NCBI RefSeq assembly: GCF_001649575.2
Contig: NC_051445.1
Span: forward strand, 7,152,866-7,216,865
Source: Kryptolebias marmoratus
Taxonomy: Eukaryota; Chordata; Actinopteri; Cyprinodontiformes; Rivulidae
Direction: 5' to 3'
Length of the DNA: 64,000 nt
In this document: piece by piece, positions 1 through 12,500 of the stretch
Position numbering within the stretch: position 1 is the first letter of the stretch
Layout: every line of letters starts with the position of its first letter
Position numbers and translations under genes: made by a program
Notes under the pieces: model-generated
Seen by the model: only the letters and a program-made list of their open reading frames with translations
What the model was told of the DNA's origin: nothing
Databases searched by the model: none

Positions 1-3000
1 ACTGATCATCAGACTCAGTGAACTCTCCCATGATCTTGGCCAGCTCTGCATTGGTCTGCTGGTCCTGAAAGACAACATGATCAGCCAGTCACTAAGTCAG
101 AGAGGTAATCACAAGGACTTGCATCTTATTACAGTAAATCCTTTTAAATAGGTAAATCCTCAGATTCCAGATCACTGACTGCACTCCAGTCCTGTGGGTT
201 GCTTGTAAGAGGTAAAACAGAGCCTTTGAGGTTGACACGTTGGGGTTAATACATGTCTCAAAGTCTTTGCTAAATTTAGCTGACCAAGATTTATTAGAAC
301 TTGGGATAAAAAGCCTACCCCAAGGGCCTCATAAAATGTCTCCTTGTGTTTTTTGTAGCAATGATTAGGACAAAACTATCCTGTGTTGAGCAGGGCACAA
401 TCTCTGAGTTTTGTTTTTTTGTTTTTTCCTGCAAGCATGCACTTTCCATTAGGATCAGCTTTGTGGTCATTTAATCTGCTGTAAAATTCAGACTAATATA
501 AAATAAATACTGAGAATGTTCTTTTCTAAAAAAAAGCATTAATTTTTACCTTTGTTGCTTGGATGTTTATGACTCCATATGAAAGGTCGTCAGGTCTTGA
601 TATAAATGCTTCTCTGTCATAAAAGAAAAGTAAAAATGTTAGTTTTTATAAAGTATTTCTTTCTTACCCAGGTAAAGGTAAGAGTTTAGTTTGATTAGGT
701 GGTGTACACCAGATATCAGGACACTTACTCTTCTTCTTCATCTGTGGCAAAGAGATTTACCCGAAAGCCACTTTCTGGGTTTCCTGTTTTCTCGACTTCG
801 AGGCCTCCCATTAACCTGGCCAACAGATTTAGTTCTTCTTTGGCCAGGGGATTCGGAACAGCACTGACCTGTTGACAGACAATGGTTTTTTTTTACTTCA
901 GTGTATTTGTGGTTTAACTTGTCGTTTCCTAGTTTCTGCTTCTGATGCTGATAAAGTAAGTTTACAACAGTGGAGCAAACCTTCACCATCTATGCATGCT
1001 AAACACTGTAAACAGTGTGTAAAGGCTTCCCTTGTCTGAATATTTGGTAATGTTCGTTCATGTTCTAAAAATCATCAAAGTTCTACCTTTGTGTGCTGAG
1101 CAGAATTTTTAGATGTGCCAGACATGTGTGTTTCAACAGGGCGGCTTACGCTGTACCTGGATGAAAGGATGAAAATGAGAACACGAGCACATGTCAGTGT
1201 GATCATGAAGGAAACATGCACATAATTTATTTACATGACAGCACAAATGAAGAGGACTAAATCAAACATAGTGCCTGATATGGTCTAACAAAAAATCTGT
1301 TCATTTATCCAAAAGACTTCATACTTGTTACTGAAACCTTCTTTAAGTTATTCATGGTAGAATATGAGAAAATTATATATAATCACAGATTTCTCAAACT
1401 TCTTAGATAGGGAGTGATGTCGACACTCTCAGACCAATTTCCAGTCTTTAATTAGGTGTTTTGAAAATGATCTTGGTCTGGATGATTATCTATAATTAAC
1501 TCATTAGGCTGTCATAATTAATCAACCTACAGAGCACAAGAAATGGCAAACCATGTCATGTATGAGCACATTCAGTTTTCCTACATGTTTGTGCCTAGTT
1601 TTGTGACCCTGTCTCCAAAAATCTCAAAAGATCCTTCTCGAAGCGCCGATGTGTAGTTCCCTCCGTTACCGAACTGCAGCCTGTTTAGCTCTTCACCAGT
1701 ACAGCTAAAAATCCTAAAATCAGACAAACAAAAAGCACAACCATTTAGATAAGAAAGCTCTTAGTGCTTTTTTATACAAAGCGTATGCAGAAAAAGTTGA
1801 GGCTTAAACCCAAAAGTTTAATATGAGCTAATGTTTAGGTTATGAATTAAATGTTTCAGTGAGCAAGCTAAACACACAACTTATCTAAAATTAGAAGTTT
1901 AATGCTGCTTCAACAAAACCTCTGTAATGCAATTAGCTGCAGACAGGCTGCCTTAGCATCACATTACAGTGTTTTGGTAGCATAGCTAACAGACTACAGG
2001 AAAAACAAGGGATCTGAGAGCTAAAATCAATGTATTACCTTATTAGGCCAGGAACCTGTGTTCCATGAGGCACAGGACCACTGGTGGGAAGCACAAACCG
2101 CCCATTTGAGTTCTGGACTTTATCCTTCAGGAAAATAGACACCTGCCAGGAAAAAAAGGCAAACAAAAGAAAGGCTTTTGAAGCAAATACTTCAAAAATG
2201 ACAATAAAAGCAATCACCTAATTAAGCCTGAACTTACCCTTATATGCCTGAACTTACCCTTATATGCATGTCTTGAAAGAAGATAAGAAGTGTTTGTCTG
2301 ATCAGTTGGAATTCACCATTAGATAAGGGTGTATACATCTGAAAAAATAAAAAAATAAATCATTTGAGTTTAAAACAATAAACCCCAGAGGTTTTCTGTT
2401 TACATATGTGTGCAGATATAAGTTATTTAAAGATATATTATGTACAATTCACAGAAAAAATTATTGTATTGACATTTTTTTTCCTCAGACTCTGTCACGT
2501 CTGGATTAGACATTTTGTTTTATTCTGGTATGTACAAAGCATGTACTATAGTTTAGTAAATTTTACCAGAGGAGAAGCAGGAATCAGCAATGAATCACCT
2601 GCTATATGCTTTTTTTTGTTTGGTTTAATTAAAAAAAAAAAAAATCAGACATATTGTGTCACACTGCAGAAAATAAACAGGTCAAGTAAAATACATCAGC
2701 CACAAATTATAATGATGAAACATCCACATTTGTACCTCTATGAGCTGTTGGTAAGTTTCGTCAACTTGGCTGAGAATGCCAGCTGTATCTTTCACAAAGT
2801 CTTTGATTGCATCCATGTGGTTGAAGGAGACCAGCAGGATGTCCTTTGGTCGGGGACACAGAAGCACTTGGTATTTGAAAGCCATGGTCATCAAGTCATA
2901 GAGCTGTGCAAAAGAATAGATGTGCAACCTCACTTTCTCATGTAATATATTATAGAAAAAAACATTCAGTTACTGTCTAATCAACAGCAGAGGGAGCCAC

Positions 3001-4612
3001 ATACAGTGCATAAAAAAGTTAGCTCAATGCAGTTTTACTGCATTACATAGTTAGATGAAAGAGTGAAAAAAATGTAACATATTATTAACACAAATGACTG
3101 AATGAAGGTTTAACTGATACAGATAACTAATGATCAAATGCTACAAGGTGTGCATTTATGCTTGTTGATGAAAAAAAGGTAAAGTATGTGAGTAAATTAA
3201 CAAAAGAAACCAAAACCAAAATCCCCCAAGCCTTACCTTGTCCATACTAGCCTGATTAAGTCTCATTATGGAAGCATGAGCCAGCCTGTCAAACACGGTC
3301 CGCAGGGCCTTCTTGGAGTAGAGCTCCTGCGGCTTGAAAAGTTCCTCCAGGAACTTTTTGTTGAACATGGTGGTGATGATGTCATTCATAACTAGTCAGG
3401 ACAACCAGCACAGCAGAAAGTCCACAAAGAAGTGATTTAAGTTAAACAAATATACATTTGACAGAGGATTCTGAAGCAGGACGATATGCACTATTCTACA
3501 GATGTACCAAAACCCTTTCATCCAGAACTTAACCCCACAGACCGTAACAAAGCAGCAGCATGGCGGGACATCAGCAGTCTCCTACTTGGTTGTAAATCTA
3601 TAGCCAGATACTTTGGTTTTAAAATGGTGTCTTAGTGAGTGTGGTTTCAGCACCTAAATCCAGTCTATGTTGTGACTTTGTCAAACCAATCAGACTCTTT
3701 TACGAAAAGGGTAATGTTTGTTGGATTGGCACAGGTAGAAGAAGCACAAGAATAAATCTAAAGTCAAATGAAAAACAAAAAGATATTTACTAGTTAAACT
3801 TAAAAAATGACACTTTTTATTGACAGAGATGTATCTGTGATAGTCTTAGCGATTGGGTTCAGTTGAAATCAAGATTCACGTTTCAGTTTAAATAATAAAA
3901 ATAAAATATATGACCCATTGTGGTAAGACAACTTCTAAGTAAAAGAATACACTGAGATCACAAAGAGGTTCTGAGTCAGAATTTAGGAATGTTGTGTTAA
4001 TACAATAAAGGGCCTCATAACAAATACAGTTTGTGGCAATTATGTGAGCTTTTTTGTGACTCAGTCACTTATATGATTGGTGCAAACTAGTCTGAGCATG
4101 AGGTCTCAACTATTGCTATTGCTGATTTATAAAACACTGTTCAAACAGTGCACGGCTTTCCAGCTATAGGCCAAAGCAGAGCAAAGAGCTACTAATGCAC
4201 AAGTGCATGATTATACTGAATCTTGTACTAATACCTCTCCTCCTGTCCTCCTGTCTCCAGGTGGCTACTGTGGAATCTTTATCAATTAAAAGAAGATGCA
4301 CATATTAACTAAAATCAGAAGGTTATTACATCTCAAGAGTGTGTGTACTTTAATGTATTTAATTTAATGTGATTCAGTCCAAGACTATCCCTTAACAACA
4401 ACAAACTGAAAAAAATGTGACCTTCCCGAGGTGTAACGTTTACTGCAGCACTGGCAGTGACGTTTGTGGTGTTAGCAGAATTAGCTGCTAAGCTAACTAC
4501 CTTTCTTAGCTTTGTCAGCGGGTATATTCTGAGCCCGAAGCCGCTGGTCCAGGATGTACAGCATTTCGCCGCCGAGGTTAATAAAGAGCAGCGGCAGAGT
4601 CCTTGTAGACAT
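1..4612 (-). CDS. oscp1: Organic solute carrier partner 1 (3' end off window)
   Basis: OSCP1 (NOR1) was first described as a facilitator of organic solute uptake and later linked to cilia and basal bodies; its biochemical role is unsettled. Coding exons, gene order: 4501-4612, 4235-4264 (a 30-nt micro-exon), 3237-3391, 2736-2903, 2258-2338, 2039-2142, 1585-1713, 1087-1156, 729-868, 550-613 and <1-64. All junctions have AG/GT signals and keep frame. Recognisable blocks are the N-terminus MSTRTLPLLFINLGGEMLYI, then FKPQELYSKKALRT, KYQVLLCPRPKD, FLKDKVQNSNGRFVLP, NPLAKEELNLLARLMGG and ELAKIMGEF. About 372 residues are visible against about 379 in human, so only the extreme C-terminus and stop are missing. 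The start is the ATG at 4610-4612. Exon 5 has a duplicated donor (see findings). Identification is secure from recalled family sequence. Confidence 0.95.
2227..2266. repeat. Exact 20-bp tandem duplication across a splice donor
   Basis: Two identical 20-bp units (2227-2246 and 2247-2266) span the last bases of OSCP1 exon 5 and its GTAAGT donor. The gene therefore has two equal donors 20 nt apart. Confidence 0.9.
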
Positions 4613-4800
4613 GGTGGTATTTGGAGTGTCGAGTAACTGCAGGTAACCAGTAGCCGCTAACGGGTTGCTATAGTGGGGGTCTGTCTGTTTGGTAAAGCCT
4701 CCTCTGGTTGCCAGGCCACGGAAAATGCAGCCAATCACAGCGTTGTGACGTAAAGACGTAACAAGGAAGTGCAGCGTTGACGCTGAGCGACATAAGCGGC
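4613..4800 (-). promoter_or_regulatory. OSCP1 promoter region
   Basis: This stretch lies directly upstream of the OSCP1 start codon. It is richer in G+C and CpG than its surroundings. It holds a CCAAT box (4731-4735), a CRE/ATF-like TGACGTAA (4746-4753), a second GACGTAAC (4756-4763) and an ETS-like AGGAAGT just after it. GTTGCTAT near 4665 and GTTGCC near 4707 resemble half-sites of the RFX X-box typical of ciliary genes; that reading is speculative. No TATA box was seen. Confidence 0.45.
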
Positions 4801-4928
4801 ATGAAGGTTTTGCAGCTGCTTTGTCCCATACCGAAAGCCACCTACCTACTTTAAAATTGCACAGATTCTGTGAACACAGTGCGTTTTTATGTATTACCTT
4901 TACACAAATAATAAGTAACTATCACCCG

Positions 4929-5592
4929 CCACCAAAAGGCGAAGACTTTTATTCTTATAATGTTTTTGGGAGTGTCTGTTCGTATGTGTGTTCGTGTGTT
5001 TGTCAGCAAAATATCTCATGAACCACTGGACATGACATATTTTAACGAAATTTCAAGGAATAATCATAGGATATTCCTCTATAAATTATTAACTTTTGGA
5101 GCCAACCAATTTTAAGATTGCTGCCATCGCCAACTGATCTTATAAAACACAAAATTGTCTATAGTTCAGTTAATTTTACAGATATTGGGCTAAAATTTGG
5201 TGTAGTTGTAGCTGAGAGTAATCCACAACACATATTCCAAGTGCTACTCGTTGTGCAAAAATTTTACTTAAAAGTTTGGTATTAACTGTTGGTTTCAACC
5301 CTTTTTGTCTGTTAGCGAAATATCTCAATAACCATTGAATAAATTTTAATGAAACTTTCAGAAGATTATCTTTGCCTGTACATGTACAACTGTTTAACTT
5401 TTGGAGTCAATCCAAATCAAGGTGGCAGCCACAGCCAATCCACATTGACCAACACAAAATGTCTCAAATTCAGTCAATTGTACAGATACTGAGCTAAAAT
5501 TCATTCATTCATGTGGTAGTAGACAAGAGTCATTCACTACACATACTCTGAGCGAGACGTCTCGCGATATTGCATGAGATTGCACAAAACAA
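4929..5592 (+). repeat. Dispersed repeat family A, copy 1 (head-to-tail dimer)
   Basis: Two diverged monomers of about 310 bp share, in order: a GT-rich lead, AAATATCTCATGAACCA, a TTTTAATGAAACTTTCAG-like block, AACTTTTGGAGTCAAC, an AAGATGGC(T/C)GCCACAGC-like block, ACAGATACTGAGCTAAAAT, CACATACTCTGAGC and ATATTGCATGAGATTG. The same string of blocks recurs near 22960, 30078, 32560, 36240 and 48240. No coding capacity was found. Confidence 0.75.
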
Positions 5593-6622
5593 ATCACAAT
5601 AAATAAGAAATCACCTTGTTTTTTAATGGAAAAAAAGAATTTTACATGAGCAACGTGATTAAAAACTGTTCATACACAGCCATTGTACGATTGTGTTGTC
5701 TCACCACAAATATGAAACACGTCAGGTACACTTCTAGATATTTTTTGATTTAAGGAGGTGATGTCACTCATACTTTAAATAGTAAGGTAATTCAGATTGC
5801 ACACAAACTGAAATTAAACAAATGTACTTTAGCTCATAAGTAGAACGATGGCAACTGTCTGAAACCATAGAATCCAAAGCAGAGTGATGATGAGAAGTTG
5901 TTTTTTTCACCCCTCTTGGAAACAGGTGTATGTAGCCTGACATGACAGTCTGTTGTAGTGCTGTGAACCCACAACTTATCAGCTCATCATAGCTTCAGAT
6001 CTGTGGTCCAGAAACTAAGCTGTCGTAACAGCTGCCTCTGTCTCTGACAGGATGACAATGTCTTTTAAGTAAGTCCAAGTTTAACTTGCAATTAATTTCT
6101 TTTACAGATATATATCATTTAAAAAAGTCACATTTTACCATAGCAGAATGATCTGCTTTTTATAGCAATGGTCATTAAAATCCTTAAAATGAAACTATTA
6201 GAGCAACAAAAATCACTTTTTATTCTTGCATAATGGTTATGCTGATTGCATGAATAAACAAGTTTCTTTCCTAAATGCAACCCAGAATGATTGCATTTAG
6301 GAATGAAACTCTGATTCTGACAAGGCAACTTTGGTTTCATCAAAGCACAATCACATCATTTAGGTTTTCGATAGTTTCACACACCTATAAGGCAGTAAGA
6401 CAAACAGAAACAATACACTTTAGATGCCAAATTAGTTCAAAAATATGTGAAGCTTCATTATATTATTTATTTACAGTAATGCAAATTGTACTTGTGTAAA
6501 ATTTGTTGTCAAAGCTCAGGACAAATTACATGTGACACACCAAACGCTTCTCTGTCTTCGTTTTCAACATGGAAGCTACTGTTTAAATCACTTCCACAAC
6601 CATTGGACATCCTCAGATGTCC
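5593..6622. other. OSCP1/PLAC8 intergenic stretch and PLAC8 3' UTR
   Basis: AT-rich DNA with no supportable gene. The part next to 6623 should be the 3' UTR of the PLAC8-family gene. Short open frames on both strands here have no family resemblance or splice context. Confidence 0.5.
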
Positions 6623-7281
6623 TTACAGTGAAATGTCTCCATTCCTGATGCGAATTTCTCTTGCCATCCTGCACATTTCACAAGGTCCGCAGAAAAAAGT
6701 CATGAGAGCGTCGTTGCATATTGTCCCCTGTGGTTAAAAAAAGCAAATAATCACAAAACAGGAACTTCAATCTCATATAAAGAAATGTGTCGCAGTTCAG
6801 ATTTGTCAATTTTAAAGAACACCTAATATTTCGTAAGTTTGCAAAATCTCTGTCTTTCTTAAGAGTTAAGGCATTTCTTCCTGTGTAAAAACAAAAGGTA
6901 GAAAGAGAGAGATTCTGCATACGTACTTGAATACCATATGTCAGCCTCATATGAGTCCTCATGGCGGTCATTCCTCCCGGCAAACAACCCAAGCAGCAGT
7001 TTTCTCCATACTTATTTGCTGCGTAGCAGCTCAGAGCAATTGGGCAGCAAAACCCAACAGCACCTAAAGATGGTGATGCATTCTCTTCAGAAATGTTGAC
7101 AGAGGAGAGAAGATCTTTCTGGAGCTAAAATCTCACCAGTACGTGAACAGATCATAAGATTGTACTCACAGACCAAACAGTCACTGCAGCAGGAGCACAG
7201 GCCGGTGCTCCAGTCTCCTGTCTGGACATTCGTCCCATAGCCGCCTGCACCAGGCTGATGGGTGACCACTGGGTTTGACAT
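6623..7281 (-). CDS. PLAC8 (onzin/cornifelin) family cysteine-rich protein
   Basis: The coding exons are 7170-7281, 6927-7063 and 6623-6727. Joined, they give 117 codons plus TAA, the normal size for this family (about 115 aa). The protein starts MSNPVVTHQP, has a Gly-rich N-terminus, then W24-S-T-G-L-C-S-C-C-S-D-C and a C-A-V-G-F-C-C-P segment. Next come ENCCLGCLPGGMTAMRTHMR and the C-terminal FFCGPCEMCRMAREIRIRNG. These Cys clusters and the CxxCxMxRE ending mark the PLAC8 domain. Mammalian PLAC8 proteins act in myeloid and epithelial differentiation; plant relatives affect cell number and metal handling. The role of this copy is unknown. Both introns keep frame with AG/GT ends. Fish carry several PLAC8 paralogues, so I give no exact symbol. 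Confidence 0.92.
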
Positions 7282-8057
7282 CTGGATCACTTGATCTGCT
7301 GGTTTTTATTTAGCTGCCTGGTAAAGAACACATTCAGCTGTTATTACTGACGCAAGAAAGGAAAATTGTTTTGTAGGTGGGAGGAGAGATGACCAAAAAG
7401 TTTTCCATGCATGCATTAGTTTGACAGAATGAAGATACTTTAGTGCCCATTAAATTCTAGTTTGTGTGTTAGTCATAACCTATTCTATCACTTAACAGAT
7501 TAAAAAAAATTAATTTCAACAAAGCATTTTAGGTTTTACCAGATGATGATGTCCTATTTCCCTAACACCAACAATAAAATACAGTCTGAGCTTGAAGAAA
7601 TTAAGATGGTTCCACTTTAATTAAATAATCAAGCTATTATGTTGTTTAAGATGCCATTTAATAGGAGATGTACCCATATTTTTTGAAAATCCTTCAAACA
7701 ATGTGCAAGAATTCAGTCTCTTACTCTTTGCTGCCATGTCTATTTTGGCAATTATTTCAAGATGCTTACAAATTTTCCATTAAATATTTTATGTTCTACA
7801 GTAGCAGATAATAATACTGGTTTGCATTTGAATGCCTTGTAAACACAGACTAGCAAATGTTAGATAAAAAAGAAGAATCGTGGAGCCATATGAAGAACCT
7901 GCTGCCTACAAAGTGACATAAAATCCAATGTTAAGGTAAATTACCTGAAGTACTAAAAGCTCTTTGTTATGTGTTTTTCAAATTTGATCAGTTCAATTAA
8001 AATAGCAGTGAAGTTTTGGGCTGATCTACTGCCAGAGAAAAAGCAGATGTCACTTAC

Positions 8058-8130
8058 CAGAAGTGTCTGAGAGTCTGAGCTCCTCTTGATCAAACTGACA
8101 AGAAGCACACCACACAGGAAACTGTGACGA
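8058..8130 (-). other. Possible 5' UTR exon of the PLAC8-family gene
   Basis: A good donor (GTAAGTG on the minus strand, bases 8051-8057) ends a short non-coding block upstream of the PLAC8 ATG. Acceptor candidates lie just 5' of the ATG, for example the CAG near 7319. The 5' boundary is a guess; transcript data are needed. Confidence 0.35.
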
Positions 8131-9568
8131 ACTCAAGCTGTGAAACGCTGGTTTGCCAACAAACTGTTTCTGAGGATGACAAAGATCTGTTCTGATTCAA
8201 ACCGGGTCAATTAACAAGAACCACTGCATTACTCAGAGGCTGCTGATGGTTACAGGTAAATTGCTGCAGGACACCGGCTTTAATTGTACAAAGTTTTCTA
8301 ATCTCACATCAGATGCGCTCTGTTCAGGAAACTCGTGAAGATTGTTAAAGCCACACTTGTCATGTAACACCCACAAATGCATCACGTCCCCTGTCATAAG
8401 GCTTGTGGTTTTATTCAGCCAGTGTAGTACAAGTTTGTAAAAGATATGATTTGCTCATGATGTGAAACAGCACAAAGTTGCATGCAGCTGCAAAAACCTG
8501 GTTCTGATCTGGTAAAACTCCCCCCAAAAAACCCAAAAAACCTTGAAGCGTTGACATTTATGTACCTAAAATAAATACACAAGTGATGCATTTGTTTTTG
8601 AGAAGAGTTGCTTGTAACATAACTTGAATTTCACAAATGTGTATCTATCAAAAATGTGGTCAAACTAGTTTTAGTGATACTTTTAAAATAAATGCTTTAT
8701 TTTTTTGGGATGTACAAAGTAACCAAGCAGCATTTTCTATTTTTAGGTGAAATATAAAATGCAAAAACTCGAAAAAAATAAGATCTATTAAACTCAGAAT
8801 TGTATTTTTAAAATCAAACTTTCACTAGGTCTGTATAGTAAACTCATCTTGTTTGGGTGTCCTTTTGCTCACAGTTCATGTAATTCCGAGTGACTGGTTG
8901 AGCTAATGCCCTTTAAACAGAACCTGATGAATCACATTATATTATACTGCGGAGCATTTAAGGACACTGGAGAAAACAGCGGTAATGTAATTCTTGCTTT
9001 CAGATTCAGGCGTTTCGCTGCAGAACACTGTACTCAAACAGGGGAAGCTGCTCATGTGATTGCTTCATGTGGGATAATACGGGGATTTTACCGCTGACAG
9101 AAGATGGGAACTTCTAACTCCTATAACATGACCAAAAGTGAAATATTGTGGATTGTGTTAAACCACAGATAATGCAACACTGGCTCTCTTCCATGTGATT
9201 TAGTTCTTCTATCTCATGCAGCCTATAGTTAGATTATTTGCAGGCTGCCTATTTCGATTACACCCTAATTTGGATGTTTAACGTTTAAACATTTTGGTAA
9301 TCTGAATTCATCAGTTCAGTAAATACTTTGAACACATTAGATCAATTTCAAATATTTTGTGTCAATAAAGTTTCCCAAAGTTCATTTCAATAAAGTTTTC
9401 AGGGACAATTTATTTCCATTTTCAGATATTTGTACAATCAATCTGTAAAAGCAACACTAATTAAGATGGTAACAGATGACATGAGACAACTGGAAGTTGA
9501 AAGTTGAAGATTTAAAAAAAGCAAACAAAGGAGCAAGCATTCACAAATGAAGATTGTGCAGAATATAT
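8131..9568. other. Intergenic DNA, no gene seen
   Basis: AT-rich sequence between the PLAC8-family gene and MRPS15. I see no exon, RNA gene or clear repeat here. The PLAC8 promoter should lie in the first few hundred bases. Confidence 0.4.
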
Positions 9569-9574
9569 TTTTTT

Positions 9575-9580
9575 TTTATT
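9575..9580 (-). terminator. MRPS15 poly(A) signal
   Basis: AATAAA on the minus strand starts three bases after the MRPS15 TAG, followed by an A-rich run. It implies an extremely short 3' UTR unless another site is used. Confidence 0.6.
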
Positions 9581-9583
9581 GGA

Positions 9584-12500
9584 CTAAGCTTTTGCAGTTC
9601 GGGCTTCTTCTGTCTTTGAGGAGTCTAAACTCTGCTTCAGCCTCTGTTCTGCTTTCTGTGCCTGCACAGCCTTAAACACCTACAGAAAAAAAACATGACA
9701 AGTGTTAGGGTGAGAAAAAAAAATGTATAAGCAAAACCCTGAGGAACTTGTAATGATATCAATGTTGCTGAATACAATGTCAGTGAAAGACAGTAAACAT
9801 TAAACTACATAAAAACCTGAAAATAACAGGTTTATCTATTTTTTACCTTAATAGAGAACGCTTTCTTGGCCTGCCAGCGTTTGGTGGCCCGTCTGTAGTA
9901 CTCTGGGGGGAAGGTGTAGGTGATGCCCAGCTGCTCACACACTCTCTCAAAGGCCTCATAACGAACCAATCGAAGGTTTTTCAGAAGCTTTTTCCTTTTG
10001 TCAATAGACATGAGCATCCGCCTCTTGTTAGCTTTGTCCTGATATTAAAGAACATGAAAAATACATTCAAACGACCTGTTTGGGCATATCGTTTTTAAAA
10101 ATACCACCTCTATATACTGACTGTACGAATTTAAACAGGAGTCTTAAGTGTGACGTAATACGGAAACTTCTGACCATGGTTGTGCTTGTGCAGGCTTTTA
10201 TTTCATGTGGTTAGTACACAGGATATCCTGTAGCACATACATACCTCACATCAAAGGAAGTCAGTGAGGAGAGGAAACTGATAAAAAGGCTAGCTCCTCA
10301 GAAGCATGTTGCATTTTACTTTTAAAGTGTGTCATCAGAACTGTTTAGTGTGCAGAGAAGAAAAGATTTACAACCCCAATTCTTAAAAAGCTGGGACATT
10401 GCAAAAACTGAAACTAAAAACAGAATGCAATGATTTGCAAAACTCATAAACCTGTATTCTTTTCACAATGAAACATAGTAAACATACCAATTGTTTAAAC
10501 TAAGAAACTGTACCATTAAAAAAAAGGTAATTTTGACTTGTATGGCAGCAGGAGTTAGGACAGAGCCATGTTTGGAGAAACTATCATGTGGAAGTGTTCC
10601 TGAGCCCGTGCAGTGATGTCCAGAACCGACCAGTTTTATTACAGTGGCCCCTGAGGGCCTGGAGATGGTGAGCATCCAGTATCGACTTTTGAGCTTTTCT
10701 TTTGTGGTCAGAGATTCCTCCAGATTCCTGAAATCTTTTGATATTATGAACTGTAGATGTTCAACATCTTCTTAACTTTCCACTGAGGAACATTATTCTG
10801 AAATTGTTCAACTATTTTGGATGCAGTTTTGCCCATATTGGGGAACCACTGCCCATCTTTACTTCTGAGAGATTCAGCCTCTCTAGAATGGACTTTTTAT
10901 TCCCAGCCCTCTTACTGACCTGTTGCCAGTTAACCTAATTAATTGCAAAAAGCTCCTCCAGATGTTTCTTAATCGTACCACTTACTTTAACAGCCTTTTG
11001 CTGCCCTTGCCCCAACTTTTTAAAGATGTGCTGCTGTCATAAAATTCAAAGCATACCTTATTTTTACTTAAAAAAAAGGTGCAATATCTTAGTTTGAACA
11101 TCTGACATGTTTATTATGTTCTATTGTGAATAAACTATGGGTTTATGAGACTGATAAATCATTGCATTGTTTTAATTACCATTTTAGAAAATGTCCCAAC
11201 TTTTTTGGAGTTGCAGTTGTGTCTCACTCACCTTGTGGTGCTTTTGCAAATGCTCCTGATAGTTTCGAATTCTTGCAGTCAGAACAGCCACTGAAAAGAC
11301 AAAGATCAGAAGAGTTCAGATTATTATTATCATTACTCAGTTTAGATTATAGTTGTCTTTGAATTTCAGCGTAAACATCCTGTGCAACGTTATGAAGTAT
11401 TGTCTCACCCCGGACTTCCACTGAGCTGCGATCATTCGGATCCTGTTGAACTTTTGCAATTAGCTGCTCCTTCTTCAGTTGTAGCTTTTCACCCTGTCAA
11501 AATGAACATTACAACTACTATTATTTTCAGATATTTCCTTGTATAAATGGGCTAGAATGGCATAATATTCTTTCAGTTAAATATTATGACAATACAGGAG
11601 GGCTGAATTGATTTGTGGTGTGATTCTTAACAACTTGGCTGCACAGTGGAACATTTGGTTAGAACTGCTGCCATGCTGCGAGAAGGTCAAAAGTTCAATA
11701 CCTGCCGGGGCCTTTCGTGTGGAGTTTTTATATTGTTCCTGTGCACGTGAGGGTTTCCTCCCACGGCCCAAAAACAAGCATTTAGGTTTAGTTTCTCTAA
11801 GTAGACCCTACGTTTGAGTGTGTGTGAATGGTTGTCTCTATGTGGCTGTGTGATGGGCCACATTCAGACAGGTGACCTGTCCTGAGTGTACCCAGTCTGC
11901 TGGAGACAGGCACCAGCTCAATGCAACCCTGGACAGGAACCAGCAGGTAAAAACAGACAGATCCATGGACCTATGAACTATCCTGAGGGTACCACAACAA
12001 ATAAACTGTTACATGCAGCTTCTTTGCTCATCAAGCTTCACAAAACACTAAATATCATTCTATAAGAACAGGTGACAAGACTTGGTAGACATGGATGTAA
12101 ATCCTGGGGGGAGGTCAGGGGGTCCAGGACCCCTCCCTAAATTTTGGAAAAACAAGACATTGCCCAGCCCTGCTGCTCAAACAGTAGCTAACCACACAAA
12201 CAGAATGACATTTTCTGTGAAAAAAAACAATAGAACGTGTTTCTTCTGTAACTTGTATGAAATTGAAAGCATTGGCTTAGCGGTGTAATCCCCCATCTTT
12301 CAAGTAAAAGACCCGGGTTCGAATCCTGATTGTTCTTTGGCTGTTCATCACTTTAGTTTCTGCTCCTAGCATAAATAACTTCCTTCCAGTAAGTAGCTTC
12401 TTTTTTTTTTGCTAAAGTTCCCTTTAAACAAATGACATGTTGCCCATTTTATATATTTCCTCAGCACTGTCTTCACTTCATCACCTCGTGGTTGAATCTT

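Noticed and set aside
12265..12338. Working tRNA gene
   Set aside because: Acceptor and anticodon stems do not pair well; kept only as a pseudogene/SINE-head call.
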